NCBI GenBank assembly: GCA_029560455.1
Contig: JAKQKW010000435.1
Span: 1 to 13,214, forward strand
Source of the DNA: Candidatus Rifleibacteriota bacterium
Lineage (GTDB): Bacteria; Riflebacteria; Ozemobacteria; Ozemobacterales; Ozemobacteraceae
Length of the DNA: 13,214 bases
Direction of reading: 5' to 3'
The notes beneath the pieces were generated by a model that had not been told where the DNA came from, did no database searches, and worked only from the letters and a program-made list of their open reading frames with translations. A program made the translations under genes and the position numbers. Shown piece by piece: positions 1-7,636 of this stretch (positions are counted from its first letter, which is position 1; every line of letters begins with the position of its first letter).

Positions 1-207
1 AACCTGGTTTGTCGGAGCGCTTTGATAATCTTGCGATTCGGCCTGCTGGCTATGATAAAAAGAGCCTCCGCCTGCTCTTGCTGTCGCCGCAGAAGTAAGG
101 CACAGCTGAAAAAATATCAGTCCCATAAATAGAAGCCGGGAGTGATGAAAAATTATGCTGCTGCTGCGGGGCTGAGGTCGGAGTAAACCTGGTTGCTGGT
201 CTGGCAT
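1..207 (-). CDS. Partial exported or membrane protein, N-terminal 69 residues (runs off left edge)
   Basis: An open frame runs leftward from an ATG at 207-205 to the window edge with no stop (69 codons seen). A basic, Ser-rich N-terminus carrying a HHSR stretch (about residues 1-23) precedes a hydrophobic stretch (LLFMGLIFFQLCL) and an AxA-like signal peptidase site (TARA before GGG). A Gln/Ser-rich segment that looks extracytoplasmic follows. I do not recognise a family from so short a piece. It lies 23 bases after the stop of the 231-1292 gene on the same strand, so the two are probably cotranscribed. No Shine-Dalgarno sequence precedes the ATG, only a run of A. An inner ATG at 126 would leave a signal peptide without a basic n-region, so I prefer 207. 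It could be a short-signal secreted protein or a single-pass membrane protein. Confidence 0.5.
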   Translation of the reverse strand, partial: MPDQQPGLLRPQPRSSSIIFHHSRLLFMGLIFFQLCLTSAATARAGGGSFYHSQQAESQDYQSAPTNQV

Positions 208-230
208 TTTTTTTGAAAGTTATTTTATGC

Positions 231-1292
231 TCAAGGAAAAGGAATCGCCGGCAGGTCGTTGACTATGATGCCGATGCCCTGCCCATGAAAACGCTGGGCT
301 TTGATGTCGATGATCGAAAACATTTTAACTCCGGCGTTCTGGGCGATGATGAAGGCACGGTAGAAATTATCTGAACGGCCGGCGAAACTGCGGCTCAGAT
401 TATCGGCATTGCGGCCGGCGAGGCCGATCGATTCGACAAAATGCACGCTCAGGGCCAGGTTGCACACATACCTCGCTTCAAGCTGGCGCAGGCTGGTCAG
501 TGCTTCAATGGCTGCCATCTGCACCTGCAGAAAGTCTTTGCGCGAAGCGGCTGCAAAAACCCGGCTCTGAAAAGCGTCGAGCGTTTTTCTGAAGACTTTT
601 CGGCCATCGCGGTCGAGGGCACCGGTGTTGAGAGGTTTGGTGGCGGCCGGTTTTATGGCGCTCATTGGCACGAAATCATTTACCAGAACCGGAATGCCCT
701 GCAGATTAAGATGGCGGCCCCAGCGGTCAAAAATCGCAGAGACCGGCAGCAGGGCGTATTCCATGCTGGTGTAAAGCTTTGATAACCCTTTTGTTTCGCC
801 GTTAGAAAGGTCGGCATAGAACTTTGACCTTTCGCGGTTAACCGTGATTGCTTCTTTTACATGACCGGAAAAATATTTTTCAAAAGACCCGGCAGCGGTT
901 GCATCAGCTTTCTGAAACTGCATGCGACCAGAAATCTGCAGCACCTTAAGTAACCCGTTGAAGGCAAAGTTGTCTTCGGACTCTGCCGCAAAGGCCAGTC
1001 TGGTGAAGGCTGTCAGGCGGCCTGCCATTATTTCTTCATCGACTGCCTGATCTTCGGTGGCGGCAATAAAGCCATTGATGATTTCGGCGGTTCTGGTCTC
1101 AGAAGTTTCTGTCACCGATTGCAGACTCTCAAACCGGGCCATGCCCGAGAGTTGCTGTATCAGATATCCTTTTTCGCTTTCAGCAGTTGCATCGGCGCAA
1201 AAACCCTGCGGAACAGCAGCAACAATGCCGACAGTCAGCAGCAGGCCGATCAGGCACTTTCTACACCAAAGATTTCGCTTAAAAATCTGCAT
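231..1292 (-). CDS. Exported protein of unknown function with an internal tandem duplication
   Basis: The protein has 353 residues if it starts at the ATG at 1292; a longer frame from a TTG at 1319 adds nine residues ahead of the signal peptide and is less likely. Residues 1-33 form a signal peptide: basic n-region (KRNLWCRK), hydrophobic core (CLIGLLLTVGIVAAV), then a GFCADA cleavage region without a proper lipobox. No later membrane span is evident. The mature part contains two related units, about residues 93-207 and 238-346. Both begin LxAFxxxxFAAxS and share an HxxExI element. Both end with IxD, then QGI and VND at matching spacing, 54 residues from the shared His to the Gln of QGI. The second unit ends near the C-terminus. 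I recognise no named family. It is probably periplasmic or secreted. It is divergent from the defence cassette and sits just upstream of another exported protein gene. Confidence 0.75.
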   Translation of the reverse strand: MQIFKRNLWCRKCLIGLLLTVGIVAAVPQGFCADATAESEKGYLIQQLSGMARFESLQSVTETSETRTAEIINGFIAATEDQAVDEEIMAGRLTAFTRLAFAAESEDNFAFNGLLKVLQISGRMQFQKADATAAGSFEKYFSGHVKEAITVNRERSKFYADLSNGETKGLSKLYTSMEYALLPVSAIFDRWGRHLNLQGIPVLVNDFVPMSAIKPAATKPLNTGALDRDGRKVFRKTLDAFQSRVFAAASRKDFLQVQMAAIEALTSLRQLEARYVCNLALSVHFVESIGLAGRNADNLSRSFAGRSDNFYRAFIIAQNAGVKMFSIIDIKAQRFHGQGIGIIVNDLPAIPFP

Positions 1293-1298
1293 GCAGCA

Positions 1299-1327
1299 AT
1301 TATACTGATCCAATACCAAATTGCCAA
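1299..1327 (-). promoter_or_regulatory. Sigma70-type promoter giving a predicted leaderless mRNA
   Basis: On the minus strand a -35 box TTGGCA (1327-1322, 5 of 6 to consensus) is followed by 17 bases and a perfect -10 box TATAAT (1304-1299). Only six bases (TGCTGC) separate the -10 box from the ATG at 1292, so the expected start of transcription is the A of that ATG. No Shine-Dalgarno sequence is present, which agrees with a leaderless message. If translation instead starts elsewhere, this promoter would not serve this gene as drawn. Confidence 0.6.
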
Positions 1328-1350
1328 ATTTTTAAAATGCCCGGGAATAG

Positions 1351-1394
1351 CCTTTCCACATGGGGGATGGTATAATATTATTGATCTGGAAAGG
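1351..1394 (+). promoter_or_regulatory. Inverted repeat bracketing the cassette promoter (candidate operator)
   Basis: The left arm CCTTTCCACAT (1351-1361) and right arm ATCTGGAAAGG (1384-1394) are reverse complements at 10 of 11 positions, with 22 bases between them. Arm centres are 33 bp apart, about three helical turns, so a dimeric or looping regulator could bind both on one DNA face. The -10 box lies inside the repeat. The left arm reaches into the -35 area, and the right arm covers the expected early transcript and the GGAAAGG ribosome binding site. This suggests autoregulation of the defence operon. The regulator is unknown. Confidence 0.5.
1368..1376 (+). promoter_or_regulatory. Extended -10 promoter of the nucleotidyltransferase-Wadjet operon
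   Basis: TGGTATAAT is a perfect extended -10 element (TGn followed by TATAAT). No good -35 hexamer occurs 15-18 bases upstream, which is usual for extended -10 promoters. Expected transcription start is near 1383, leaving a leader of about 22 bases with GGAAAGG at 1388-1394 before the GTG at 1405. No other promoter as strong was noticed before the downstream genes. Confidence 0.6.
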
Positions 1395-1404
1395 TGCCTG
1401 AAAC

Positions 1405-1962
1405 GTGAATAAACTCTTCGCTGCTGCAAAAGAGGTTTGTGATTTTCTGTCAGCTCATAATCGCGTGTTTTGCGTTATTGGTGGGCTGGCGGTAATTCGC
1501 TGGGGCGAAATCCGTTTTACTCAGGATGCGGATATCGCGGTTTTAACGAACTTTGGCGAAGAACGCCAGATTGCAGAGATTCTTCTGAATAAATTTTCGA
1601 GTCGGATTTCTGATGCTTTGAATTTTGCTGTCGCCAATCGTGTTTTGCTGATTACTGGCAGCAACGGGGTTTCGATAGATGTAACATTCGCCGCCCTGCC
1701 ATTTGAAGCAGAAATGATGGCAAATGCAGTAATGTTTGATTTCGGTGAAAATTGCTCTCTGCCAGTTTGCAGCGCAGACGATCTGTTTATCATGAAGGCG
1801 TTTGCAGCAAGGCCAAAAGACTGGCTCGATGCCGAATCAATTGCTGTCAGGCAAAAAGGCAGACTGAATACGGAACGCATTCTTGAGCACCTTGCCGAAC
1901 TGTCTGAATTGAAAGCGGAACCCGAAATACTTTTGCGGGCCCGCAAGATTCTTGAGAGATAA
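1405..1962 (+). CDS. AbiEii/MNT-like nucleotidyltransferase, first gene of the Wadjet-linked operon
   Basis: This 185-residue protein has a polymerase-beta-type nucleotidyltransferase core. The helix-turn motif GG is at residues 26-27, the paired carboxylates at D41 and D43 (DAD), and a third acidic residue at D92 (SIDV). The spacing of 13 residues between GG and the first Asp fits the family pattern. A C-terminal helical part contains the KDWLD and RQ signatures seen in many AbiEii/AbiGii-like proteins. Known members transfer a nucleotide to a target: MenA-type toxins modify tRNA, while MNT antitoxins AMPylate a HEPN toxin. Which applies here is not known. The start is GTG, with GGAAAGG ten bases upstream. 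The next ATG gene begins 8 bases after its stop. No HEPN domain is evident in the neighbour. All three catalytic acids are present, so it is probably active. Confidence 0.8.
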   Translation: MNKLFAAAKEVCDFLSAHNRVFCVIGGLAVIRWGEIRFTQDADIAVLTNFGEERQIAEILLNKFSSRISDALNFAVANRVLLITGSNGVSIDVTFAALPFEAEMMANAVMFDFGENCSLPVCSADDLFIMKAFAARPKDWLDAESIAVRQKGRLNTERILEHLAELSELKAEPEILLRARKILER

Positions 1963-1969
1963 TGTACTT

Positions 1970-2215
1970 ATGAAGCCGCAAAACGATAAAGCCAGATCTG
2001 AATCAGAAAAAATAGTAACCCAGTGGAAATATGCCACTGAGGCACTTGAGCGCGTAAAAAACCAGGAACTGCAGAATACCGAATATGATTATGAAACTGT
2101 TGATGCCATGCTCGAGCTCGGATTGAAATTTTCTTCACTCCGCGTTTCTTCAGGTTTAGTAGAAATGCAGCGCTTTTTCAGGGCCTGGCAAAGCGAAATC
2201 GGCAAAGGCGGCTGA
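1970..2215 (+). CDS. Small helical protein paired with the nucleotidyltransferase
   Basis: The protein has 81 residues from the ATG at 1970; an in-frame TTG at 1952 would add six residues and overlap the previous gene. It is charged and predicted mostly helical by eye, with no signal peptide, membrane span, zinc site or recognisable helix-turn-helix. The C-terminal part carries SSGLVEMQRFFRAW, which resembles a motif I recall from short proteins next to this nucleotidyltransferase class; that is memory, not a search. Its gene lies between the nucleotidyltransferase (7-base gap) and jetA (2-base gap), so it is clearly part of the operon. It could be the antitoxin or substrate of the nucleotidyltransferase, or an adaptor. 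I cannot assign a function. Confidence 0.7.
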   Translation: MKPQNDKARSESEKIVTQWKYATEALERVKNQELQNTEYDYETVDAMLELGLKFSSLRVSSGLVEMQRFFRAWQSEIGKGG

Positions 2216-2217
2216 TT

Positions 2218-3669
2218 TTGGACTATTTTCACCTTGTTAATCTCAGGCAGACAGATGCAACCTGGCAATTGCTCAGAGCAGACCATGCTCCCCTTGTGAT
2301 CAGCTTTTTTTATCGTGAGTTTATTGCTCCGAATATCAGAACCCTTTCTCAAAGCGAGATGGAGGCAAAACTGGAAGACGAACTTTTCCAGTTGCGCGAG
2401 GTTCTCGGGGCAGAAGCGTTTCCAAAATCCGCCAGACAGTATCTAAACGACTGGACAAGCGACGAGAAAGGCTGGCTTCGCAAATTTTACCCCAATTCAT
2501 CTGATGAGCCACATTTCGACCTTACCTCGGCCGCGGAAAAAGCGGTTCGCTGGCTTGACAGCCTTTCCGGCAGTTCATTTATCGGTACTGAGTCAAGACT
2601 GAGAACTGTTTTTGATTTATTGCAGCAGATTGTTGCCGGAACCGAAACCAGCGCCGAAACCAGAATTCATGAGCTTGAAAAACGCCGGGCCGAAATTGAT
2701 TCTCAGATATTACGGCTTCAGGCTGGAGAAGTAAATGTTCTCGATAATACATCTTTAAAAGATCGATTTCAGCAGGTCAGTATGCTGGCGCGCAGTCTGC
2801 TTGGCGATTTTCGCGAAGTAGAGCATAACTTTCGTCAGCTCGACAGACAGATTCGTGTTCAAATAGCCGAATGGGAAGGCCGCAAAGGCGAGTTGCTCGC
2901 TAAGGTTTTCGGAGCCCGCGACGCCATTGCCGACACAGACCAGGGAAGAAGTTTTCGGGCGTTCTGGGAATTCATAATGTCTTCACGTCGTCGGGAAGAA
3001 TTTGGTAATCTTCTTGATCAGGTATTTGAAATGGAAGCGATAAAAGAGCTGAAACCTGATTTACGTCTGAAACGCATTCATTATGACTGGTTCGATGCCG
3101 GTGAGACGACGCAGCGAACGGTGGCGCGGCTTTCGCAGCAGTTACGGCGTTTTCTTGAAGATCAGGTTTATCTTGAAAACCGTCGTATCATACAGATTTT
3201 TCAGAAAATTGAAAGCAAGGCCGTAAAGTTACGTGACAAACCGCCGAGTGATCGTAACTTTTTTACAATCGACGAGCCAGGGGGTGTTGCCATAGAGCTT
3301 CCTATGGAGAGGCCACTATACAGTATTCCTTTTAAACCTCGTTATGAAAAGCTTATTTGCTCCGGTGACGACAGCGAAGTCGATGCCGAGGCGTTATTCA
3401 GTCAGCTGGTTGTGGATCGTGAAGAAATCCAGGACCATATTCAGACAATTTTACGCACTGAATCGCAGGTTTCGGTTGCTGAGATAATCAGGCATTTTCC
3501 ACTTAAATATGGTTTGAGCGAGCTGGTTGCATACCTTAGTATTGCCGGCGAAGACCCACGCGCGTTTTTTGACGAAAGTGTTGAAGATGTGGTCGAATGG
3601 CCTGACGGAGAAGTTAAATGCCGAAAGGCAAAGATTCCAAGAATTATTTTTACCAGGAACAATTTATGA
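2218..3669 (+). CDS. jetA: Wadjet type I protein JetA (DUF3375, kleisin-like subunit)
   Basis: This 483-residue protein matches the DUF3375 family over its full length. The N-terminus has WQLLRADHAPLVISFF (residues 16-31) and a LEDELFQLRE element. The middle has KFYPNSSDEPHFDLT, then GTESRLRTVFDLLQQIV, a coiled-coil stretch, and DTDQGRSFRAFWEF. The C-terminus is a winged-helix-like segment with LSELVAYLSIAGEDPRAF. In Wadjet the JetA protein bridges the JetC heads as a kleisin and recruits JetB. The start is a TTG, supported by AAAGGCGG about six bases upstream and by family conservation beginning within ten residues. Its stop overlaps the jetB start as ATGA. The length is normal for the family and no break is seen. 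Confidence 0.93.
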   Translation: MDYFHLVNLRQTDATWQLLRADHAPLVISFFYREFIAPNIRTLSQSEMEAKLEDELFQLREVLGAEAFPKSARQYLNDWTSDEKGWLRKFYPNSSDEPHFDLTSAAEKAVRWLDSLSGSSFIGTESRLRTVFDLLQQIVAGTETSAETRIHELEKRRAEIDSQILRLQAGEVNVLDNTSLKDRFQQVSMLARSLLGDFREVEHNFRQLDRQIRVQIAEWEGRKGELLAKVFGARDAIADTDQGRSFRAFWEFIMSSRRREEFGNLLDQVFEMEAIKELKPDLRLKRIHYDWFDAGETTQRTVARLSQQLRRFLEDQVYLENRRIIQIFQKIESKAVKLRDKPPSDRNFFTIDEPGGVAIELPMERPLYSIPFKPRYEKLICSGDDSEVDAEALFSQLVVDREEIQDHIQTILRTESQVSVAEIIRHFPLKYGLSELVAYLSIAGEDPRAFFDESVEDVVEWPDGEVKCRKAKIPRIIFTRNNL

Positions 3670-4274
3670 CCGAAAAGCAAATTGAAGGCGCAGATAAACT
3701 CCCGTTGCTGCTGGTTTCACTGCTGAAGGGTATCGTTTACCGAGATTCAGAACCGGTTCTCTGGCAGTCGCTGATTGAACTTCAGATAAGGGCCAGAGAC
3801 TATCTCGGCGTGATTGGCCTGGAATTGCTTATTGACGAAAACGAAGGTTATGCATGGCTTAAGCAGTGCGATGCGGTTGACGGAGAAGAAATCGTGCCCC
3901 GGCTGGTAGGCCGGCGGCAGCTGTCATACCCGGTCAGTCTTCTTATTGCCCTTTTTCGGAAAAGGCTTGCGGAGCACGACGCATCTGATGGTGAAACAAG
4001 GCTGATAATGTCTAATGATGAGGTGGTAGAGATGTGCCGGGCCTTTTTTCCGGCAGGCAGCAATGATGCCAGGTTTTTCGACCAGATAACTTCTCATATC
4101 AATAAGGTCGTCGAGCTTGGTTTTGTAAGAAAATTGAAGGGAGAGGAACAGAAGATCGAAGTCTGCAGAATTATCAAGGCATTTGTCACGGCTCAGTGGC
4201 TTAACGAGTTCGATCAGCGACTGGAAGAATATTACAAGAATCTTGCTGAAAGCGGACAGGAAGCTAACTCATGA
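3666..4274 (+). CDS. jetB: Wadjet type I protein JetB (DUF4194, kite-like subunit)
   Basis: The protein has 202 residues and is a good DUF4194 match: LPLLLVSLLKGIVYRDSEP near the N-terminus, then LWQSLIELQIRARDYLGVIGLELLIDENEGYAWLKQ, the RRQLSYPVSLLIALFRKRL helix region, and a C-terminal winged-helix part ending VCRIIKAFV. Known JetB proteins bind JetA in the SMC-kleisin-kite assembly. I chose the ATG at 3666 over an upstream in-frame ATG at 3618. It forms the ATGA overlap with the jetA stop and has AGGA at 3655-3658, and the conserved region begins just after it; the upstream 16 residues look like jetA coding read in another frame. Its own stop overlaps the jetC start, again as ATGA. Confidence 0.92.
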   Translation: MTEKQIEGADKLPLLLVSLLKGIVYRDSEPVLWQSLIELQIRARDYLGVIGLELLIDENEGYAWLKQCDAVDGEEIVPRLVGRRQLSYPVSLLIALFRKRLAEHDASDGETRLIMSNDEVVEMCRAFFPAGSNDARFFDQITSHINKVVELGFVRKLKGEEQKIEVCRIIKAFVTAQWLNEFDQRLEEYYKNLAESGQEANS

Positions 4275-7200
4275 CTGGACAGCAGACGCTCGAATTTCTG
4301 GCAACAGATGAAAGTGCAGGTTTCAGGCTCAAAACCCTGGAGCTTTACAACTGGGGCACATTTCACGATCGTGTCTGGTCATTGGAGCCGGAAGGCCGAA
4401 ATATTCTGGTTACCGGTGATATTGGTTCGGGCAAATCGACATTGATTGACGCAATAACCACTTTGCTGGTTCCTCCAAACCGGATTGTTTTTAACAAGGC
4501 CGCAGGGGCAGATAAAAGCGAGCGCAGTCTGCGCACTTATGTGCTTGGATATTATAAGTCAGAACGCAGCGAAAGCGGTTTAAATGCAAAGCCGGTAAGC
4601 TTGCGTGGCCTGAATGATTTTTCGGTCATTCTCGGAGTTTTTGCCAATAAGGGCTTCAGCCAGACTGTTACTCTGGCACAGGTGTTTTTCTCAAACGAGC
4701 ATGGGGGGCAGCCGGAAAGGTTCTATGTGGTTGCTGCCGGTCGTCAACTCAGGATAACTCATGATTTTTCAAGATTCAAAGAAAAGAGTGCCCTGAAAAA
4801 AAGCCTTAAAGCGGGCGGAGCAATTGTTTACGACAGTTTTGCCTCGTATTGTTCTGAATTCAAGAGGCTTTTCGGTATTGAGACCGATCAGGCCCTCGAA
4901 CTTTTCAACCAGACCGTTTCGATGAAGTCTGTCGGCAATCTTACCAGCTTTGTGCGCGAACATATGCTGCAGGATTCTGATGTTAAATCCAGAATAGAAA
5001 ATCTTCTTGGGCATTACGATAATCTGAATAGAGCTCACGAAATGGTCTTGAAGGCCCGCGAACAGATAAAAAAGCTTGGAATTATCGTTGAACATTGCGA
5101 TTGCCACGATGAAATCAGCAGAAATGTGTCTAGATTACGTGAATGTCGCGAAGGTTTGAGATTTTTCATGGCCGGGGAAAAACTTTCGCTTCTTGATGAT
5201 GAAGACGCCAGGCTGAAAGAAAAGTTTGAAAAAACTGAAGCAGTCATTTTAAATCAAAAATGCATACTAGACGGGCTGCGTGAAGAAAGAGACAGTTTAA
5301 AGCAGAGTATTGTCGCAAATGGTGGCGACCGTCTTGAAAAAATCAGAAGCACGGTGCTTCGCCTTGAAGAAGAAAAAAAACGTGCCGACCGAAATTTTAA
5401 TAATTATCGGGTTTACGCAGAGCAGTTGCAGGTATTTATGCCGGATTCTCCAGATAAATTTGCCGGCAATCGTGCCAGACTGACAGAAATGCTGCCTCAG
5501 CTGCGCAGTTTTGAAGAAAAAGCATTTGGGCAGATCAAGGAAAAAGCTGTTGAACTGAAGAAACACAAAGATTGTTCAGAATTGTTAAACAGCGAGTTAA
5601 GGTCTCTCAGGCAGAGAAAAAGCAATATTCCTATGGCTCAGATAGCAGTTAGAGAGCGGATCTGCAGTGATCTGGCAATTGAAGAAGATCAGATTCCTTT
5701 TGTTGGCGAACTTTTGAGGGTTGCTGATTCAGAAACTGCATGGGAAGGCGCTGTAGAAAGACTTCTGCATAATTTTGCCCTCTCGATGATCGTGCCTGAT
5801 GAACTTTATGCGAAAGTTGCCGCATGGGTTGACAAAACCAGCCTGCACAGCAGACTTGTTTATTACCGGGTAAAAAATGAAAAAAGAAAAAAGCAGGTCG
5901 TCAGCGCCAATTCTCTGGTAAAGAAACTGTTGATCAAAGATGATGCGAAATTTTATGAATGGCTCGAAAGCGAGCTAGCGGCGCGTTTTGATTATGTCTG
6001 TTGCGAAAATATAGATGGCTTCAGGCGTGAGGCTCAGGCGATAACACGTAATGGTCAGATAAAAAGTGGAGGTCAACGACACGAAAAGGATGATCGCCAT
6101 GACCTTACCGATCGCTCGCGCTACGTGCTTGGCTGGACCAATGAAGCAAAGATCAGGGCCCTCCAGGGAGAGCTTGGTAAAATTGAGGAACAGATAGTTT
6201 ATTTGAGCCGCGAAATCAAGACTCTGGAGGATGAAAAAGCCCGGTATGCAGACAGGCAGCGTCTTGTTGACAGGTTGCTGGTTTATGAAGATTTTGTGGA
6301 AATTGACTGGCAGAGAATCAGTCGCGACATTGACGACCAGAAGAAAGAGCAGGCCAGGCTGGAAAGCGCTTCTGACATCCTTGGAGAGCTTGAGAAAAAA
6401 CTGCGAACAGTTGATGAAGAAAGCAAAAAAGCCGAAAAACAACTTGAGAAACTGCAGGAAGAAAAGGGCTCAGTAAATACAACGATTAATAAGGTTCGCA
6501 TCGAGCGTGAAGAAACTGAAAAGTTGCTTAAAGACAATGAGATGCCTGAATTTGAAGGGGTCAGGGCACGTATCCGGCAGTTTATCAAAGAAATCAATCT
6601 GAACGAAGAACTATCATTGCAGAACCTGAACCGAATTGAAAGCTCTGTTCGCGGTCGTCTGCAGGCAAGAATAGATTCTGCTGACAGCAGTTTAAGAGAA
6701 ACCGACGAGAAGATTGTCGGCGCCATGCAGAATTACAAAAACGACTATAAGATTGAAACAAGCGAATTCGATGCCCGGGTTGAAGCTTCTGAAGAGTATC
6801 GCAACTGCCTGAAAAGGCTTGTTGAAGACGATCTGCCAAGTTTTGAGAAAAAATTCAAAAAACTGCTTAACGAAAATACCATAAACGAGATTGCCAACTT
6901 CAATTCGCAACTCGACAGTTCTGCACAAAAGATAAAAGAGAGAATCTCAAGTATCAACAGGTCGCTGGCAGAAATTGACTATAATCCGGGGCGTTATATC
7001 AGGCTCGAAGAGCAGTCTTCTTCTGACGTCGAAATCAGAGATTTCAGGCAGGAATTACGGTCATGCACTGAAAATACCCTCGATGGGCGCGAAGACGACC
7101 TGTATGCCGAGAGCAGATTTTTGAAGGTCAGGCAGATCATTGAGCGTTTCAAAGGCCGAGAAGGCCGGGCAGAGGCAGATCAAAAATGGATGGACAAGGT

Positions 7201-7636
7201 GACCGATGTTCGCAACTGGTTTGTTTTTGCCGCTTCAGAGCGTTACAAAGAAGATGATACTGAGTATGAACATTATACTGATTCTGGCGGAAAATCAGGT
7301 GGGCAAAAGGAAAAACTGGCATACACCGTTCTTGCAGCCAGTCTTGCTTATCAGTTCGGTCTTGAGCGGGGCAGTGTACGGTCTAGAAGTTTCAGATTTG
7401 TGGTTATTGACGAGGCTTTTGGCCGAGGCTCAGAAGAATCGACGAGATACGCTCTTGAGCTGTTCAAAAAATTGAACCTGCAATTGCTTGTGGTTACGCC
7501 TTTGCAGAAGATTCACGTTATTGAGCCTTACGTTGAGAGTGTTGGTTTTGTGCACTCCCGAAATGGTATGGAATCGTTGCTGAGAAATCTTTCAATCGAA
7601 GACTATCGAAAAGAACTGGATGCACGCAACTTATGA
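4271..7636 (+). CDS. jetC: Wadjet type I protein JetC (SMC-like ATPase, MukB/SbcC relative)
   Basis: This 1121-residue protein has the split ABC ATPase layout of SMC proteins. Walker A is GDIGSGKST (residues 49-57). The signature region is SGGQKEKLAY (from residue 1009). Walker B is VVIDEAFGRGS, with D1047 and catalytic E1048. Long heptad-like coiled coils fill about residues 240-430 and 640-1000. The central hinge (about 470-620) contains FVGELLRVADSETAWEGAVE, then GGQRHEKDDRHD (601-610 onward) and YVLGWTNEAK, which are typical of JetC. Family knowledge: JetC dimers with JetA and JetB extrude DNA loops and recognise small circles; ATP hydrolysis powers this. The ATG overlaps the jetB stop and the TGA overlaps jetD. 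All nucleotide-binding motifs are intact and no frameshift is seen. The A-rich coding (one row 28% GC) partly reflects Lys/Glu-rich coiled coil. Confidence 0.95.
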   Translation: MTGQQTLEFLATDESAGFRLKTLELYNWGTFHDRVWSLEPEGRNILVTGDIGSGKSTLIDAITTLLVPPNRIVFNKAAGADKSERSLRTYVLGYYKSERSESGLNAKPVSLRGLNDFSVILGVFANKGFSQTVTLAQVFFSNEHGGQPERFYVVAAGRQLRITHDFSRFKEKSALKKSLKAGGAIVYDSFASYCSEFKRLFGIETDQALELFNQTVSMKSVGNLTSFVREHMLQDSDVKSRIENLLGHYDNLNRAHEMVLKAREQIKKLGIIVEHCDCHDEISRNVSRLRECREGLRFFMAGEKLSLLDDEDARLKEKFEKTEAVILNQKCILDGLREERDSLKQSIVANGGDRLEKIRSTVLRLEEEKKRADRNFNNYRVYAEQLQVFMPDSPDKFAGNRARLTEMLPQLRSFEEKAFGQIKEKAVELKKHKDCSELLNSELRSLRQRKSNIPMAQIAVRERICSDLAIEEDQIPFVGELLRVADSETAWEGAVERLLHNFALSMIVPDELYAKVAAWVDKTSLHSRLVYYRVKNEKRKKQVVSANSLVKKLLIKDDAKFYEWLESELAARFDYVCCENIDGFRREAQAITRNGQIKSGGQRHEKDDRHDLTDRSRYVLGWTNEAKIRALQGELGKIEEQIVYLSREIKTLEDEKARYADRQRLVDRLLVYEDFVEIDWQRISRDIDDQKKEQARLESASDILGELEKKLRTVDEESKKAEKQLEKLQEEKGSVNTTINKVRIEREETEKLLKDNEMPEFEGVRARIRQFIKEINLNEELSLQNLNRIESSVRGRLQARIDSADSSLRETDEKIVGAMQNYKNDYKIETSEFDARVEASEEYRNCLKRLVEDDLPSFEKKFKKLLNENTINEIANFNSQLDSSAQKIKERISSINRSLAEIDYNPGRYIRLEEQSSSDVEIRDFRQELRSCTENTLDGREDDLYAESRFLKVRQIIERFKGREGRAEADQKWMDKVTDVRNWFVFAASERYKEDDTEYEHYTDSGGKSGGQKEKLAYTVLAASLAYQFGLERGSVRSRSFRFVVIDEAFGRGSEESTRYALELFKKLNLQLLVVTPLQKIHVIEPYVESVGFVHSRNGMESLLRNLSIEDYRKELDARNL

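Noticed and set aside
1..194. Direct repeat AACCTGGTT at 1-9 and 186-194, as a possible attachment or insertion footprint
   Set aside because: Only nine bases, both copies inside one reading frame, and no mobile gene between them.
441..782. Plus-strand frame opposite the exported-protein gene
   Set aside because: The minus-strand frame has a promoter, signal peptide and internal protein repeat; this one has none of these.
1320..1404. Possible RNA hairpin from the inverted repeat hiding the ribosome binding site
   Set aside because: The left arm lies upstream of the expected transcription start, so only the right arm would be in the RNA; a DNA operator fits better.
3618..3665. Upstream ATG for jetB adding 16 residues
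   Set aside because: This segment is jetA coding in another frame. The ATG at 3666 has a better ribosome binding site and gives the same ATGA overlap as the other jet junctions.
5975..6442. Minus-strand open frame inside jetC with hydrophobic residues
   Set aside because: It is the reverse complement of Lys/Glu-rich coiled-coil codons, which read as Phe/Leu-rich; there is no start signal.
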